From: Sialis fuliginosa
Lineage: Eukaryota; Arthropoda; Insecta; Megaloptera; Sialidae
Length of the DNA: 64,000 nt
Direction of reading: 5' to 3'
Assembly: GCA_961205875.1 (NCBI GenBank)
Contig: OY540813.1
Span: 23,593,001-23,657,000 of the forward strand
Shown in pieces: positions 24,568 through 38,479 of this stretch. Each line of letters begins with the position of its first letter. Positions within the stretch are counted from its first letter, which is position 1. Both the position numbers and the translations under genes were made by a program. The notes beneath the pieces were generated by a model. It was not told the DNA's origin, searched no databases, and saw only the letters and a program-made list of their open reading frames with translations.

Positions 24568-27500
24568 TTAACTGGTATCGGCTGGCCCTCACAGGTAATG
24601 ATTTGATTGATGTATCAAAGCGGGTGCCTTCTTTAGCACCTTCATGGACGGAGTGCATGTTGGAAGTCGGCCGGCCCCCACAATTCCATTTAATTTTTTT
24701 TAACTGTTAATTAGATGCATATGAACATTTTTTAAATTAGTTCATATTAGATAAGAAAGAAAAAATATGTTTTTGTTGATACATACCTAAAAATATCCCA
24801 ATTTTTTTAAACTTTATTGTGATCTCTCGTAGAAGATTGTTTAGTGAAATAATGGTAATAAATGAGTGAATTAATAACCATTTATAAACTGTTCTATTCT
24901 CATTATTGGAATTTGCTTACCAAAAACTAATCTTTAGTGGGAGCGGCAAATACCCCATGTTACCAGTTACGTTTGTAAAATTTGCGATAATAGTTAAGGG
25001 TTAAAATAGTTCTAAATCAAATATATTAACCCTCCTGTTGTCACTCTCAGATCCATTTTAAAATGAAGAAAATTGTGGGATCAGGACGAACAACAACAAA
25101 AGTGTTAAACATCTTTCGGTTGGTTTGTTCGTGCGCGCTCGGTTTGTAAAATGCTCTAGTGAAGACCCAGTATTATGATTTAAAGTTTAATTTCATGTTA
25201 CAATAAATTATATATTTGTCGAATTCAATATTGTGTTATCTTTATAAAAAGTAGTTTTCTACAAAATCTACGTACGTACCAATATATTATTATAATATGT
25301 ATATCTAATATTGCACTCGTGCCAAAAGATATTCATAAATAGATGATCAAATGTGTTACCAATTATTTTTGGGTTGCATCAAATTGGGAACAGATTATTT
25401 CAATGTAATGTTGCATGTCTCAAGATGTTTTCAGTAATATAGAATATGTTATTAATATGGCATAATTATTACTTTTTCTGTTTATGACATTTTTAAAATG
25501 AATACAAACTACTTGAGATTTTTGTTTGTATATTGTCATATTTTGTATGTTAGAAATATATCATGCGAAGTTTATATATTTTGAGGAATGATAAAGTATG
25601 AAATTACCCCTTTTGTGAATTGAATGGTTTAATCTTCAGGTTTAAACTAAGACTAGGGAATAACTATATAGGATTCATAATACTTTACCGAAAATTGAAA
25701 CCGTTGTACTCCGAAAAGTCAGCGATGGGGCGTATTATTTGTTGATTATTTTTAATTATTAAACTAATTTATAACAAATGTTCATATTGCCTTAAATAAT
25801 ATTTCAGTAATAATTCATTAACTGAGAATCGGTAATTTGAAATCATCATCTTTCTTTCAGATCAAATTCAATTGTAATTTTATGCATATTATAAATTTTT
25901 AACCGCCGCGGACACTATGGGATATATGTATAATATACATTGAAATCTATAATATACATTTGGTAAAAATGACCGCCATTGTTTTGGTTCACAATTTCGT
26001 ATAATTGACTAAGTGGCTTGTACTGTATCGATTAACTTTTGAGGTTAAAAGTAAAGGAAAATTTTACTTTTAGATTAGTCATTCATTACCTTTCTCTGTC
26101 TGTGTCGTTAAATCGTTGTTTATTGTTTAAATACTGAATGAACCATATGATAATAATTCGTCAGTTTGTGTGCAAGAAGAAAATAATACATCAGGTGATG
26201 AGTGATTATAGTTTGAATTTTTATCATTACTTTTTTATAGTAGGTATCTGTAATTATTTGATATTCTTCTTATATAGTAATTTTTTTATAAAAAATGTAT
26301 ATATTTTTATAGGGTATTGTAAAACCACCCATATTTCTAATATTTGTAATTTTTATTTACGTACCTGTTTTTTGCTATACGAGTAAGAGTAAGTCAGTTC
26401 ATGAACAAAAATTACTTACACGCCCAGTTTAGTTTTTGAACAGAAATCTTTAATATTCAAACGGTTTAAATTTGATATTTTAACACTATTGTAGGTACTT
26501 AAATTAAATATGTACACCTTAACTACAATAAAACAATGTCACTAGACTTCACAAGTGGTCTTCAACTTCAAAAGGAGTCTAATAGTTCTAAACTGAGAAA
26601 CAACAGTTTCTTCGTATGCCAGTAATATATAATAGAAAATCTTGATAATAAAAAGTTGTCATTCATTAGGTAGGTATATTAACGTTTTTAATTCATCCCA
26701 AACATAAAATTTGATTTAATTAAGGTTTAAATTAACTTTCATTTTATGCATTCAAACTTTACTCTTCGGATACAACGTTGATTTCAAAAATAAGTAATGT
26801 AACAAATATTTTAGAACTATTCTGAAGTTTGTGTGATTTATAGTTCCATAGTAGGAAATTCTATCGCCATTTTTATCTCTTCGATATATGCAAATTTTTG
26901 AAACTGCATTGTAGCTTCATATGAATTTTAAAAAAATGTATATTTATTATTATTTATATCTACATAATTAAATTTCAAGTCCGACAAATTATCTAGTTTA
27001 AATTACATCCACTATAAATTGCATTAACTTCGTATCCTAGATTCATTAAACTACAAATCACATTTTTACCGCATATAATTTAATTTGAAAACTCCATTTT
27101 CCATTCGTCATTCGAGCATAAAACTAATTAGAGCAAATGGCGACCGTTAGTGTATTCTCTAAAGACAGGGCATAAACACCCAATGGTTTCAATAAACCTA
27201 TTAACTATCAACGATTATGCATCGCTGATAAAGTCACTATTGTTTTATGTACCTGCAAACAGAAATTAATTATTTCAGTAAATATACAACAATATCTACC
27301 CCGTATCTATCTGTTATTGCAGAATGGATCAACATTATGTTGTGAATATAGAGTTGTTAATCCATGGAATAGCAACATTGGTCAATATTAGTGACAACTC
27401 AAATAACGATATGAATAAAATTTTCACATAAACTTTAAATCTAGGATCATACGGTGGCTTAACTTGATAAAGATAAAACACCAAAGATAAAACAAAATGG

Positions 27501-27734
27501 TCTCAATTTTATTAACCTATACTTTTTTAAATAAAATACAAATTGCTTTAAAACACCGTGTTGGGTTTTTGTCTTTTTGGTGTAAAAGAACCATTAGATT
27601 AGAAAAGTTAATGAATATGTAACAAACTACATAGTCTATTATACGAAACTTTGTGGGAACTAAAACGATGGCGACTATTTTTTTCTCAAGTACATGTATT
27701 ATTTATTTTATTATATTATTCCAAGCAATTAATT

Positions 27735-27800
27735 TTTTAGCCCCACATTTTTCGGAGTGCACTGCTATCTTATGAACCCTATATATTTCTTTGTCTTACG
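27735..27800. repeat. fragment of dispersed repeat family C
   Basis: The stretch around TTATGAACCCTATATATTTC matches 61935-62005 in the same orientation. It abuts the MITE at 27801. A second piece of the same family lies at 28925-29060, while at 61790-62010 both pieces are contiguous. This suggests the copy here was broken up. Confidence 0.45.
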
Positions 27801-28045
27801 CCCAGTATTACCAAGTTTAACTAAATGCTCCTTTAACTTACTGTCATATTATTAACAGAATCAAGCATCTAACATTTAATTAAAAAAATTTAATTTCTAC
27901 ACTATATTTTTACAACGCACATTATGTATGTACATTTTTCATTGTGAGCCTAAATATTGTTTTAAATTACGTTTGTAATATTTAAAATTTAGGTTAAAGG
28001 AGCATTTAGCGCTAAAGGAGCTTTAAATTGGTTGATAATACCGGG
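27801..28045. mobile_element. short MITE with CCCAGTATTACCAA ends
   Basis: The left end CCCAGTATTACCAAGTTTAA and the right end TTAAATTGGTTGATAATACC-GGG are imperfect inverses. Inverted TAAATGCTCCTTTAAC and GTTAAAGGAGCATTTA blocks lie inside, with a second partial copy of the AAAGGAGC block on the right. The size (~245 bp) and non-coding interior fit a MITE. The target duplication is not clear. Confidence 0.65.
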
Positions 28046-28924
28046 TATAAGAGTGATCATTAATCTTGGGACATATTTTTATGTTAAAGTACATTAACTC
28101 CATGTCGGGCTTCAACTCAAATCACGTTTTAACTCAAAAACCGACGAAGTTGTTGTCTTTATTGATGTAGCAAAATGATTTTTTTTAATTTACAATTAAG
28201 TAAATATTAAACATTTTTTTAAATATCTACTTACCTAACTACTTTAATATCAAAGTTAGTCTATTAACAATCATAAAAAATAGCTTCTAAATGTTTATGT
28301 ATATTTGATTTTTTTTAATCAGTATATAAAAAAATATATATATTTGTCTGAATGGAAAAAGTGAATGTACTGTGAAAAAATACGTTTTTATTTGTTTTAA
28401 ATATCAATGAGGGAACGTTATTTCTCCTACATGTAAATAATTAAATATGTAAGATGCGCAAATATAAATATTAGAGAGCATATATACACGTATATATGTA
28501 TTATTCATACCGATATCTCCCAAAGATATTTTTATTCAGAATTCGTATCAATATAGGTTTTCGTTTTCAATTATATATGAACCATAAATGTTTCCTAATA
28601 TTTATGTAATCTAGAGGATCTATAAGAAATAACATTTAAAAAGGTAAACATATGACTAAAAAATATTATCTTGATATGTTCTATGTGTATACTTCCTTAA
28701 AATAGTAATATTATTTTTAGGCATAGTATTAATTAAACTGAAGGATTATAGTAAATACATAACAACAAATGCTTGTTCGTATATGAAACTGATATCAAAA
28801 TTTTACGGTGGCCATCTTTTCTTAAATGTCACTTTCATCATTTCCATACATATTACCCCAGAGGCGTCAGTTTTAAAAATATGTAATATGCTTTAAATTA
28901 CAATTTAATTTAGTATGTACAAGA

Positions 28925-29060
28925 TATGATAGTTTCAGATAGACGTTTCTCTGTTAATCAATTATCACTGAAATACTTTTAATGACAATAAAAAACATTT
29001 ATTATTAATTTATTTTATAATTCAAAACAATTGATATTTATTTTAAAATCTTAATGATAC
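28925..29060. repeat. dispersed repeat family C, part 1
   Basis: Similar to 61800-61915 in the same orientation, with landmarks ATGATAGTTTCAGATA and CAAAACAATTGATATTTATTTTA. Identity is patchy, indicating an old repeat. Its class cannot be recognised. Confidence 0.5.
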
Positions 29061-31680
29061 GCCAATGACTCGTGGAGCGATATGGTAACAACGCTAGGTA
29101 ATGTGTTATTTGTACTTTATATTTCCTTGTCTAAGGTAAATACGTACCAAAGTAAAGAATATAGATTTTAGAACATAAAATAATTTAATAGAATATCTAT
29201 ATGTCCTGCAAATTTTAATGTTCAATTATTATAAATATTATTAATGTAAAATTATTATTAATAGTTAACGCTCGTTACTTTTTATTTTTTCTGATATTGT
29301 AAAATGTACCTTTATTTTTCCAAAATATTTTATTTCTTGCAAAAATACCTACTATTTTTGTAGCAAGAATGATAACTCTAGTCAATTTAGAATTTTTCTA
29401 ATTTTTTTTAAAACGGTGCGTAATAGATAAAAAAAAATTTTTTTTTATAAAAAAAAAGAAAAAAGTTGTCCTTGAATTGATCTTGAATACATCCAGCAAA
29501 TCAAAAAATCATAACGCCTTTTTGATATATAAAATTTAATTTAATTTCAAAATCCGCCAATTCTATAAAAAGCACTGACATTTGCATTTTAATAATTCTG
29601 ACCAACAGACATACATATACGTACAATAGAATAATTGCCAGTACGAGAATTCTTGAACTTAAAACGTATACGTGTGCACAAATACGACATTTCACTATAA
29701 ATATATTCAAGAATTCTGAACTCAGACAGAGCATATCACTATAGTAAATACACCCTCGTCATTTATCCATGACTAACTCGCGTAGACGCTATACATACAT
29801 TTCATTGACAAAAGTTTCACAGAATTTCGAGCTATAAACATAGTATTTTTCTTCGATCTATATTTTATAATATTATAACTCATATTCTGCATCGCTAGTT
29901 TTAATAAGTGATTTTCGATGTTCATAATATGTGCAAAAACTGATTCTTTTTATTCAAACATTTCTTTTTTGAAGGAAATTTGAAACAAATGCCATGCCAT
30001 ATTGCATGTTTTTCTTCCCTGCTTTCGAAGATAGATATTAATATTTTTGGTGGTCACATTACTAAGAAGTTGATTTTTTGCTGAATTATACTACTGTTCT
30101 AAATAATTCTAATATTATGTATTGAGCTATTCAAATCGGAATCATCAGATAAACGTTAATTTTATCTACTTTATCTGATAGTTTTAGTCTTGTTACTGTT
30201 CAACTTTTGCTATATCTTTTATAAAGTTATGGCAAATATTAATGGTTATCTAGTAAAAAGAAGGCAAAAATGATTTTTTTTCTTCAAGAATTGGTGAAAC
30301 ATTTCAATGTTCAAAGGTCCAAAAATACCATATCCAATACTATATAAACTATTTATTTTCAAAAAAATTTAATAATAATTTTTAAGCTTTTGTGTAACAA
30401 TTTAAATTGATAGTATTAACATGTTTTGCTAAGAATATGTCAATTTTTTCCCTGAAATATAAAAAAATCATAAATAAATCAAAATGGTTGAGGGTGGATA
30501 TGACAAGTTTTGATTCTATACCCCTTATATATAGGTTTACATTTTATACTCGTGTTCTAGGTATAAAGGTACTTAATATGTTAGTTTTTCAAGCTTATTT
30601 TTTTTTTATTTATAACATTTTAAAATAGAATTTTGAATTATGTACTCGTATATATGTATATTTTTAGATTTCCTTAACTATTTTCTAAAGAAAATAAAGA
30701 ATAACAATAATAAATAAATATGTTTAACTTAATTTAAAACATGTTACTATGAATAAAAAATGTGAATTACCTACGTATGTTTAAAAAAATAATGCGATAC
30801 CACATTTTGTTTGTGTTGATTAATATCGTAGAAATAAATTAACACCTTTCACAAATATACTCCGGCGTAGGTGAAATGTACCCACAGTTTAATGAAGCAC
30901 TTGATTTAGTGAACGGTCTCTTACATGTACAAACACATTCGTATGGATCAAGATAAGAAATGTAATTACTTTTGAGCAGAATAATTGAAACATTTCGAAT
31001 AATTATTATAATTTTTGTTAAGTAAAATTATATAAATAAACAAATAATAAAAATTAAATACTTGAGGTCGAATTAAAATATTTCACATTTTTTTTGTACA
31101 TACATCAGAAAGAATTATCCAAATCGGTTGAGTAGTTTTCTTGAGTAGGTACCTCAAATATACAAATAAAATTCTTTATAACATAGATTTTAATTGTATT
31201 TGTATTTTCTTAATAATTGTCTAATTATTCAATTAAACCTGTTAATTAAATCAATAATAAATCTTCGATTTCATTATTTACCTTAATATTCTTTCATATT
31301 TATTCATTTTAAATAGAAAATATTAATTTTACGCTTTCCTCAATTCTAATACTTAATACTTTTCAGCAGTGAAAGTCCCATTAAAATCAGTTTTGTAGTT
31401 ATTGTATCAAGTCGGAACAATTAGACAAAAAATCGAAAAATTAACAAAATGGGTAGACTAAAGAAAAGTTATATTACAAATGCAAATGTAATCTACAAGT
31501 TTTTATATAAGTATTGATTTAACGTCAAATCAAGAATTGAAGAATAATTATAATCGTGAAAGTTTTAATAAGCTTACAAGTTTTATATTATTTTTAATGA
31601 CTTGGGTTATCTTTATCATCATATAATAATGAGAATCTAAGAACAGTTGAATGGATATTTTCAAATAATAACACAAAAAA

Positions 31681-32020
31681 CGACCTATATAGCATTGTAG
31701 TATTGGTCGAGCATAGTCGAGATCCAAATTTTTGGAATTTTTTGCTTTCCAGTTTTTTTTATTCGAGCTTAAATTTTGGGTTTAGGTTGACTTTTTTCAG
31801 CTGGCTAAGCACAAAATTCCAAAAATGTAGATTTCGACTATGCTCGACCAATAGTACAATGCTATTTAGATCGAATTTCGGTATCCCCCCCCTTTTTTTT
31901 GGAAATATTCAACTTAAGCTCAAAATTCAAGCTCAAATTAAAAAAAAAGTGGTAAGCAGTAAATTCCAAAAATTTGGATTTCGACTTTGCATGACCAATA
32001 CTACAATGCTATATAGGTCG
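31681..32020. mobile_element. 340-bp palindromic element with three copies of a 60-bp module
   Basis: A ~60-bp module lies inverted at 31681-31741 and direct at 31814-31873 and 31961-32020. It carries the CGACCTATATAGCATTGTAG end and the ATTGGTCGAGCATAGTCGA core. The outer modules make the ends of the element perfect inverses, CGACCTATATAGC...GCTATATAGGTCG. The left and middle modules alone form a smaller palindrome. A 115-codon frame at 31703-32050 simply reads through the palindrome and has no domain. The flanks are A-rich on the left and T-rich on the right, so a target duplication is not visible. Confidence 0.7.
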
Positions 32021-34080
32021 CTTTTTTGGTTACGCGCTTTTTTTGTGTAGCTGTGTCATTAATCTTCCTTCTAAATTACCTACAATCAGCAAATATATAA
32101 TTTCGGTGTAGATCCTTTAAATTTTTATATACCTACATTCGTCAAAAAATTGCTAGAAAAAAGGGTAATATTCAACGCTCTGTAATTATTCGTGAGTACA
32201 ATACCATAGCAAAAGCCTAATCCCAGTATTATGGTATTTTTTGTATTTTAAACTGGAATACCAGTATTTCATCTATTTTTTCCAGTCAGATTCAAATTTA
32301 CATTCATGTTTTACTTTATTCGTTTATAATTTTTAATTTTTAAAAATTGTACATAATTATTTGATATTAAGGGAAAAAAGTTTTTTGTTTTATCACAAAT
32401 AGCTTTGTGGAAAATGATTCCGAGATCAAATATAAAAAAGCATTTTGAAGCTGAAACAACACGCTTTTTAAATACATAAGCAGATTTTGTCCAAAACAAT
32501 TTTAACCCCGTGCATCCTAAATTACAAAAAATCATGGAGAAAAACAAATATTTCAATTTGCAAAATGTACTAAAAATTAAAGATTGACTTTTTGTTTAAC
32601 CATTTTTTACCAAAACTGAATATTTATTTTATCTGTAGAAATATTTTGATTCCACAATTATTTTGATGAGTGTACATCAATTGAACTAACTGATTTAGTG
32701 AATATATTTTTACCAACACAGACAATGCTTGGCAAACTTTCATACAAAAAATTGGCAGATCAATATCTTCATCGGGTCGCACTAGACAAGTAAAAATATT
32801 GAAAATAATAAATTACAAACTATTATAAAAAGTCGACAGAGGAAAGAAACCATAAAGTATATTATACGTATATACATTTTCGTGTGAAAAATAAGTACTA
32901 TATTATTTGCATCCAATTTTTTTTTTAACGCGATGATATTTTTACTGTTTTTTATAATCGTATTATTTCTATTAACTATTAATATTCTAGATATTTTATT
33001 TTTTATTATTATTTTAAGATTATTTGACGTAACAGTGTTGATTTTGAAGCAATTATGGAATTAATAATCTGTTTGTCTACCTGTCCATGTGTCTGTCAGA
33101 CGCATCTGAAATCCGAACTGCTTGACCTTACAATTTGAAATTTTCTACTAATATAGTATGAGATAGACTAAAAAAGAATTGAAAAAATCTAATTTTGCTA
33201 TGTAATTTAGAGAGAAAGTTGTCCAACTAAATGAAAAAATCCCATCTTGAGAAGTGTTATATGAAATAAAAGTTAGTGATTTAAAAAAAATTTAAGGTAC
33301 TTACTTTAAAATTTATTTTTATAATATAAATGTGATCTTTTTATTTCAAGATTTAAGACTTATGTGAAAGTTTAAACACACTGCAAAGTTAAACATAACC
33401 TTAAACTAGCGTTAAGTAGTTAAAATAGATGGAGAAGAAATATACTTTTATAGAAGTTGAATTTACAGTTTAAAATAAGATTTTCGGCTGTTTTAAAAAA
33501 AACATTTTTGTTCTAGGACTTTTCAACCATTCTATGGTATAATAACGTTATCTCATGTGCCATCAGACACTAATTTGAATCGCATAAAACGTCATGCTTT
33601 ATAAAATATGTACAATATACATATATGCACAAACAAATTTTAACGGAAACATGCTAATTCTCTATAGACTCTACCTAGACGCTTCATAATTATTTAAACT
33701 CTCTAAAGTGGCCCTTTCGTAAAATGAACTTGCAGCGATGTATCATGAAACAAAATGAACTAGTTTATGTACATAAAAAATAATTAACTGGTGGTTTGTA
33801 GAAAATAATAAAAAATTGATTTTATTTTCTGTATTATTATATTTATTGCAATACTGTCGAAAAATCGTGTTAGAGATATGGGAAGTTGGGCAGATTGTGA
33901 TTATCATACTACCTTTAAAACGTAGAGAAAGTTGTTTTTCACATAGCATCTGTCTGTTTGTGTGTATGTAGAATTTTCTTTCGATCGCGATAATGCACCA
34001 ATTCAATTTTTGTTTGCAAAATGTTTTTCTCGGCAAATATATTAGTGCCAATCAGATCAGTGACTTTGGAATGATTCATA

Positions 34081-34606
34081 ATAGGCATGATGCCAGTAAC
34101 AAAGTATCACAGAAATTATAATTTAAAATAATGAAATACGTTAAAAAGATTCTAAAAAATGAATTTATTTTTATATTAATAGCGAGAGTAATATGATTTT
34201 TGTTAAAATAAAAACACAAAATACAGAAATCCGCCAAGTTAGATAAAACACCAGTCAGGGTGGATGACGTCACGGCTAAGTAAACGTCATTTTTGTTTCA
34301 TTAATATCTGCACTATTTATAAATTATTTTGTGGTTTTAAATTATCAATTTGCTCAGTTTTGTGTTACCAAAACTAAAACCGAGAAACATTAGCGATGGA
34401 ACAAGGATTTATTATAGTTGACAAGGAGTGTTTACATAGGCGTGACGTCAAAAATGCGCCATGACACCTGCGAGCGTTTTGGCGTCAAATTCAAAATTAG
34501 TTTTAAAAGGGTCAATTTTTGTGATTAAACCTTTATTTTCTGCAAAAATTTTTTTGGAAATAAGAGACACGTAAGATCATCATAAAAAAGTAGGCATCAT
34601 GCCTAT
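34081..34606. mobile_element. probable MITE with ATAGGCATGATGCC ends
   Basis: ATAGGCATGATGCC at 34081-34094 is matched by its exact inverse at 34593-34606. Each end is itself nearly palindromic (GGCAT-G-ATGCC), so the pairing evidence is weaker than usual for 14 bp. The interior is GC-richer than the surroundings, with TGACGTCA-like blocks at ~34266 and ~34443 in opposite arms. No coding frame is seen. Confidence 0.55.
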
Positions 34607-35888
34607 TGTGCACGTATATGTTTTGTACCTATAATCGTCTTAAAAGAAAAAGTATCAATTTTGGTGAGATTTAGTACACATATACAATAGTTCAATCAAA
34701 TTCAAGAGATAAGTATGTATGTATTTTAATATCTGTACTTATATCTATATGTTGCGGGTATTGAAGGTGTGATAATACCTTAAAATTTTTATTAATTTCT
34801 CATTTCTGTTAACTATTCGATGGTATAATCAATTTTTTTTTAAATAAATATATTTTCGAGCATATCTTGATAATCCTTGACACATAAATTTTCTTAATTA
34901 ACGTGTAACTACATAAAAGTTCCTAGTTTTTAAATTTTTTGGGTACTCCTACTTGATAGAGATTGTTTTATTCCTTTTTTAAAGTGGTATATTTTTATAC
35001 ATATCCCATAAAAATTGTTCATGTTAAAAATTAAAATTTTGATTAATATTAAAGTGACATATTCCCCAAAACAAAATCAAAATATATAATTTACAATAGA
35101 ATAATAATGCTTATTAATTCAATTATTGAATATTTTTAACAAAGTGGCATAACGATTCACTTAAATTTAAAATCTATTTATAGTATGTATGTAATTATGA
35201 TACATTTAATGAATCTTTGATATTTAATCCTTCGAAAAGTTTCACATCTACCTATATTTGTTGTAATTTATCATTTACACATCAGTAAAATATTTTGGAA
35301 ACTTTAACTTGAGTAGTATTAAATATAACTAGATCTCTAACTATATTTTCATATAAAAAAGTCCTCATACATAAAACTAAATTAAAAATAAATTAAATTA
35401 TTCCTATGCAATTTTTAACATCCGCTTGAACACTTATTATAAAAGTCATCTCCTGTGATTTATTATTTAAATAGTAGCCAACTTTTAAAAATAAAAATAG
35501 AACTTACTTGTTGCAATATGAATTCTAGAAAATGTCGGTTAAGTTTCTTTCTCGCAGTTATGAAAAATTTTGTATTTAAATATTTTGAAAAAAATATTGT
35601 TTCTAGTTGTATCTTTCATTCTTTAAGGACTTACAACGTAGAATTACTAGGTACATATACTTTTTTTAAATTCGATATTAATTTAAACATTAGTGTAATA
35701 TTTAGTATAATGAGTCATTTCTAATAATGTAAAATAATTTAATTTTTTTATCTACTACACCGAGAGAAAACTTTATTGTAAATTTTACTATCTTGCTTAA
35801 TAAAAAACAGGGTTAATATCAACAAAATATTTTTTTTTCAATCCAATATTTGACAATAGTATTTTTATATGATATGATATACATATTA

Positions 35889-36171
35889 TACGGGTGACAC
35901 CCGTCTCATATATTAAAAGAATAAAGCCTATTTACCTCCTTTTTGGTTATTTTAAGTTTCAAGGGGGTAAAATGTGTTTAAAAAAATGAGCCAATTGACT
36001 TTTGTTGGTCATTGAAAGTCTACAAGATAATCATCCAATTTATTTAAAAAATATATATTTTTCTGTCGTTAAAAATTCACAGGGGGTGACACCCGCCCAA
36101 TGGGTATAAAAACACCTACTGACTTTTTTCTGAGGCGGGGACAATCGATTTCCCCTTTAGCAACGCCACTG
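35889..36171. mobile_element. probable hAT-like element fragment (right end)
   Basis: The right end AGCAACGCCACTG is the inverse of CAGTGGCGTTGCT, a terminus of the type seen in many insect hAT elements. Inside it are two related GGGTGACACCCG palindromes (near 35892 and 36083). No matching left terminus is visible, so this is a truncated copy. It ends 225 bases before exon 3. Confidence 0.45.
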
Positions 36172-36396
36172 ATTAAAGGTACAATTAAAATTTGTAATGA
36201 AAATGATAATAACTAAAACTAATTTCATATTTTAGAGAGTCATATATAATCAGTAAATTTAGATGTTTCTCAAATTGCAAAACTCAATACATTGCATTTT
36301 GTTTATGACCTTAAATACATACATATGTATGTATGACAAGCATACCAAATAAAACCGCTACAGCTACTACTATTGTAACAGATCTATACTTTGCAG

Positions 36397-36619
36397 GCCC
36401 GCGTGCCCGAGCTCGCTGTTCCACACTTGGGAGACGCTGCTCCAGGAGGTGGAGATCGACTCGCAGACACACAGCGATATCGCGAGTATCCTGGGGCGGC
36501 AAGTGGCGCGCCCGCTACTCGAGCGCTCCTTCCACCGCAAGTTACAGTCCAGGAAGGTGTTCACGCATCGCGACTCCTACGAGACCATAATCTCTAAGAC
36601 CGAGGAGAAGCTTTCAAAG
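36397..36619 (+). CDS. F-BAR domain protein, coding exon 3
   Basis: This exon encodes residues 45 (split) to 119. The acceptor is TTTGCAG. The first base completes the arginine codon from exon 2. The frame continues with PSSLFHTWETLLQEVEI, then HSDIASILGRQVARPLLE, then YETIISKTEEKLSK, and ends in phase 0 at AAAG/GTATCT. The tryptophan at residue 56, followed by a long heptad-like helix and a Lys/Arg-rich stretch (FHRKLQSRKVF), matches the second F-BAR helix. Its basic face contacts acidic phospholipids. GC content approaches 60 percent, in sharp contrast to the flanking intron. Open frames on other registers and on the opposite strand here are shadows of this exon. Confidence 0.9.
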
Positions 36620-36778
36620 GTATCTATTAATTATACATATATTATACAATACATACACTGTACAAATTATAAGCGTTTTCGTATATAGCTCTAGAGTTCT
36701 ATAGAGACTAAAATAACGAAAACCACTTTGAATCGTGACGAAACGAGAAAAATACGACATCAATTTTATTAAATACAG

Positions 36779-37130
36779 CAGCCCGCCCGCGGCTTCACCC
36801 GCGTTGTTTTCATTTGTATGAACATTGATATAATTTATAAAATATAATACCATTTGTTCTGTTAAATAATTTTTTTACTCCTTATAGGATACGCATGTAT
36901 TTTTATTTTCATTGAAAAATATTTTGCCTGAAATTCACCTTTATAACATTAACAATTATGTAGATAAACATACTTAAAAAAATACAAAATTTAACAATTT
37001 TCATTTTGGAAAATGTCTGCCTTAATGGATGCTTACGTCATAAAAGGAAGACACCTCTAAAACTTCACGTTTCTAGGTCTAGGGGTTTGGATTAGGCGTT
37101 GATGAGTCATCAAAAATTTAGATTTTTCCG
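36779..37130 (-). mobile_element. possible Helitron-like remnant, reverse orientation
   Basis: Near 36780-36805, CCCGCCCGCGGCTTCACCCG reads in reverse as a CGCGG-GTGAAG-CCGCG hairpin. This resembles the GAAGCCGCGGG hairpin close to the 3' end of lepidopteran Helitron-like repeats. The terminal CTAG is not preserved. A GTTGATGAGTCATCA patch near 37097 may belong to the same remnant. Support is weak. Confidence 0.3.
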
Positions 37131-38036
37131 AGTCTCGGTTTTAATTAGTTAATTATTTATATTATTTTCAATATATTCATCTTTATATAATTTAATAAAA
37201 ATATGTTTGTGGTGGTCACTGCAGTTTATTTTTCTAGATCTGTTGTATTTTCTTCTTCATCAATACATTATATAAATTTTACTGTGCATAGTTAATATTG
37301 CATTCGAAAGAAATAAAATGGTTACCAAGTAACTAGTTTTATGGAACATAAAAAGAAATCAGCGCAAGAAATCTGAAGAATGTTAAACTCTGATTTGCAA
37401 CTTCCTTCAATATTCATCTACACAATTCATTGATTGCAAAATAAAACTTCATTCATGTATTATAATTTTTAGTCGCTCCCTGTGTTGATAATTATCTTGT
37501 AATCTCGGCATTATTAAACTAAGGGGATCGGGAGGGGGACGGGGATTCGCCCCAGTTGATAGAAGAGGTTGATGATGATTAAAAAGTGTTATGCGGACTA
37601 AAAAAACGGTCTTCACAATGGACCAAAAGTAATTTTTAGAGGGCGTCAAATTTGACGTGACAACGAAAGAAAGGTCATTTCATTGTATGGAGGGGGGTAC
37701 ATTCCCTCCCGGGTATCAAGCTTCCTTATGCTTAGTCCACCACTGCGTAAATCTTTTTTTCGGATTTTTTAAATTTAATTTTACTATTTTTTTTTTAAAG
37801 ATAGAATTTAGCAATATCATTACATTCACAAACTCCACTCGGCGTGATTGAATAAAAAATGTTACTCTTCTCAAAAAATGCCAAATACTTTTTATACCAA
37901 ATTTCAGCTTTCTAATTCTAAAGGATGTGACAAACAAACAGACAGTATTGATTCCATGCATGTGTTCCTTTTTCCGATTTCGGATAATAATACAAAACAT
38001 AAAATTTCAAAATTCCAAAATTTGCTTCCTAACCAA

Positions 38037-38210
38037 ACAATTACTATTTTGTATTAAAAATAAAACATACCCTTCATAAGTGATAATACGAGTACCTTTA
38101 CTAGACTTGTAATATTGCGCTGTACAATTACTATTTTGTATTAAAAATAAAACATACTCTTCATAAGTGATAATACGAGTACCTTTACTAGACTTGTAAT
38201 ATTGCGCTGT
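38037..38210. repeat. 87-bp perfect tandem duplication (two copies)
   Basis: Unit 1 is 38037-38123 and unit 2 is 38124-38210. They start ACAATTACTATTTTGTATT and differ at a single position (CATACCC versus CATACTC). Near-identity implies a recent duplication, or possible copy-number variation. No function is suggested. Confidence 0.92.
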
Positions 38211-38479
38211 ACATACACGGCACTAATAGAAATGTAAATTTACATATATGCGGTTGCTGTTTGCGATAAACTAATTAACATTGAGTAATTGATTTTCTCA
38301 AAACAACCACGTACATGCACGTATGCGTATGTGCATTCTGATAGTACATCATTTGTGTTATGTACGCTACAAAAGAGATTGTACATACATATGTCTCATT
38401 TGAATGTTACGTGACAAAACTCGGCATGTTCTGATTGATCGATATTGAAAAACGATAAGAAAAACTTATTGGGTTTGGT

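Larger units (their letters stand above)
24002..36396 (+). other. intron 2 (12.4 kb)
   Basis: Donor GTTGGT at 24002; acceptor TTTGCAG ending at 36396. The intron contains an AC microsatellite, a Harbinger-type MITE at 24357-24567, a MITE at 27801-28045, dispersed-repeat pieces near 27.7 and 28.9 kb, a palindromic element at 31681-32020, a TIR element at 34081-34606 and a probable hAT end at 36171. The stretches 24600-27700, 29100-31650, 32050-34050 and 34620-35880 show no recognisable feature. The small open frames there have no domain signal. Confidence 0.7.

Noticed and set aside
31703..32050. 115-codon open frame, the longest single frame in the window
   Set aside because: It reads straight through a palindromic element made of three repeated modules. 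There is no domain, and the composition is low-complexity Phe/Ser/Leu.
33743..34051. 102-codon minus-strand open frame
   Set aside because: AT-driven composition with no family resemblance and no evidence of a promoter or splice sites.
36311..36597. Several overlapping open frames on both strands at exon 3
   Set aside because: They are shadows created by the GC-rich F-BAR exon. Only the phase-matched frame joins exons 2 and 4.
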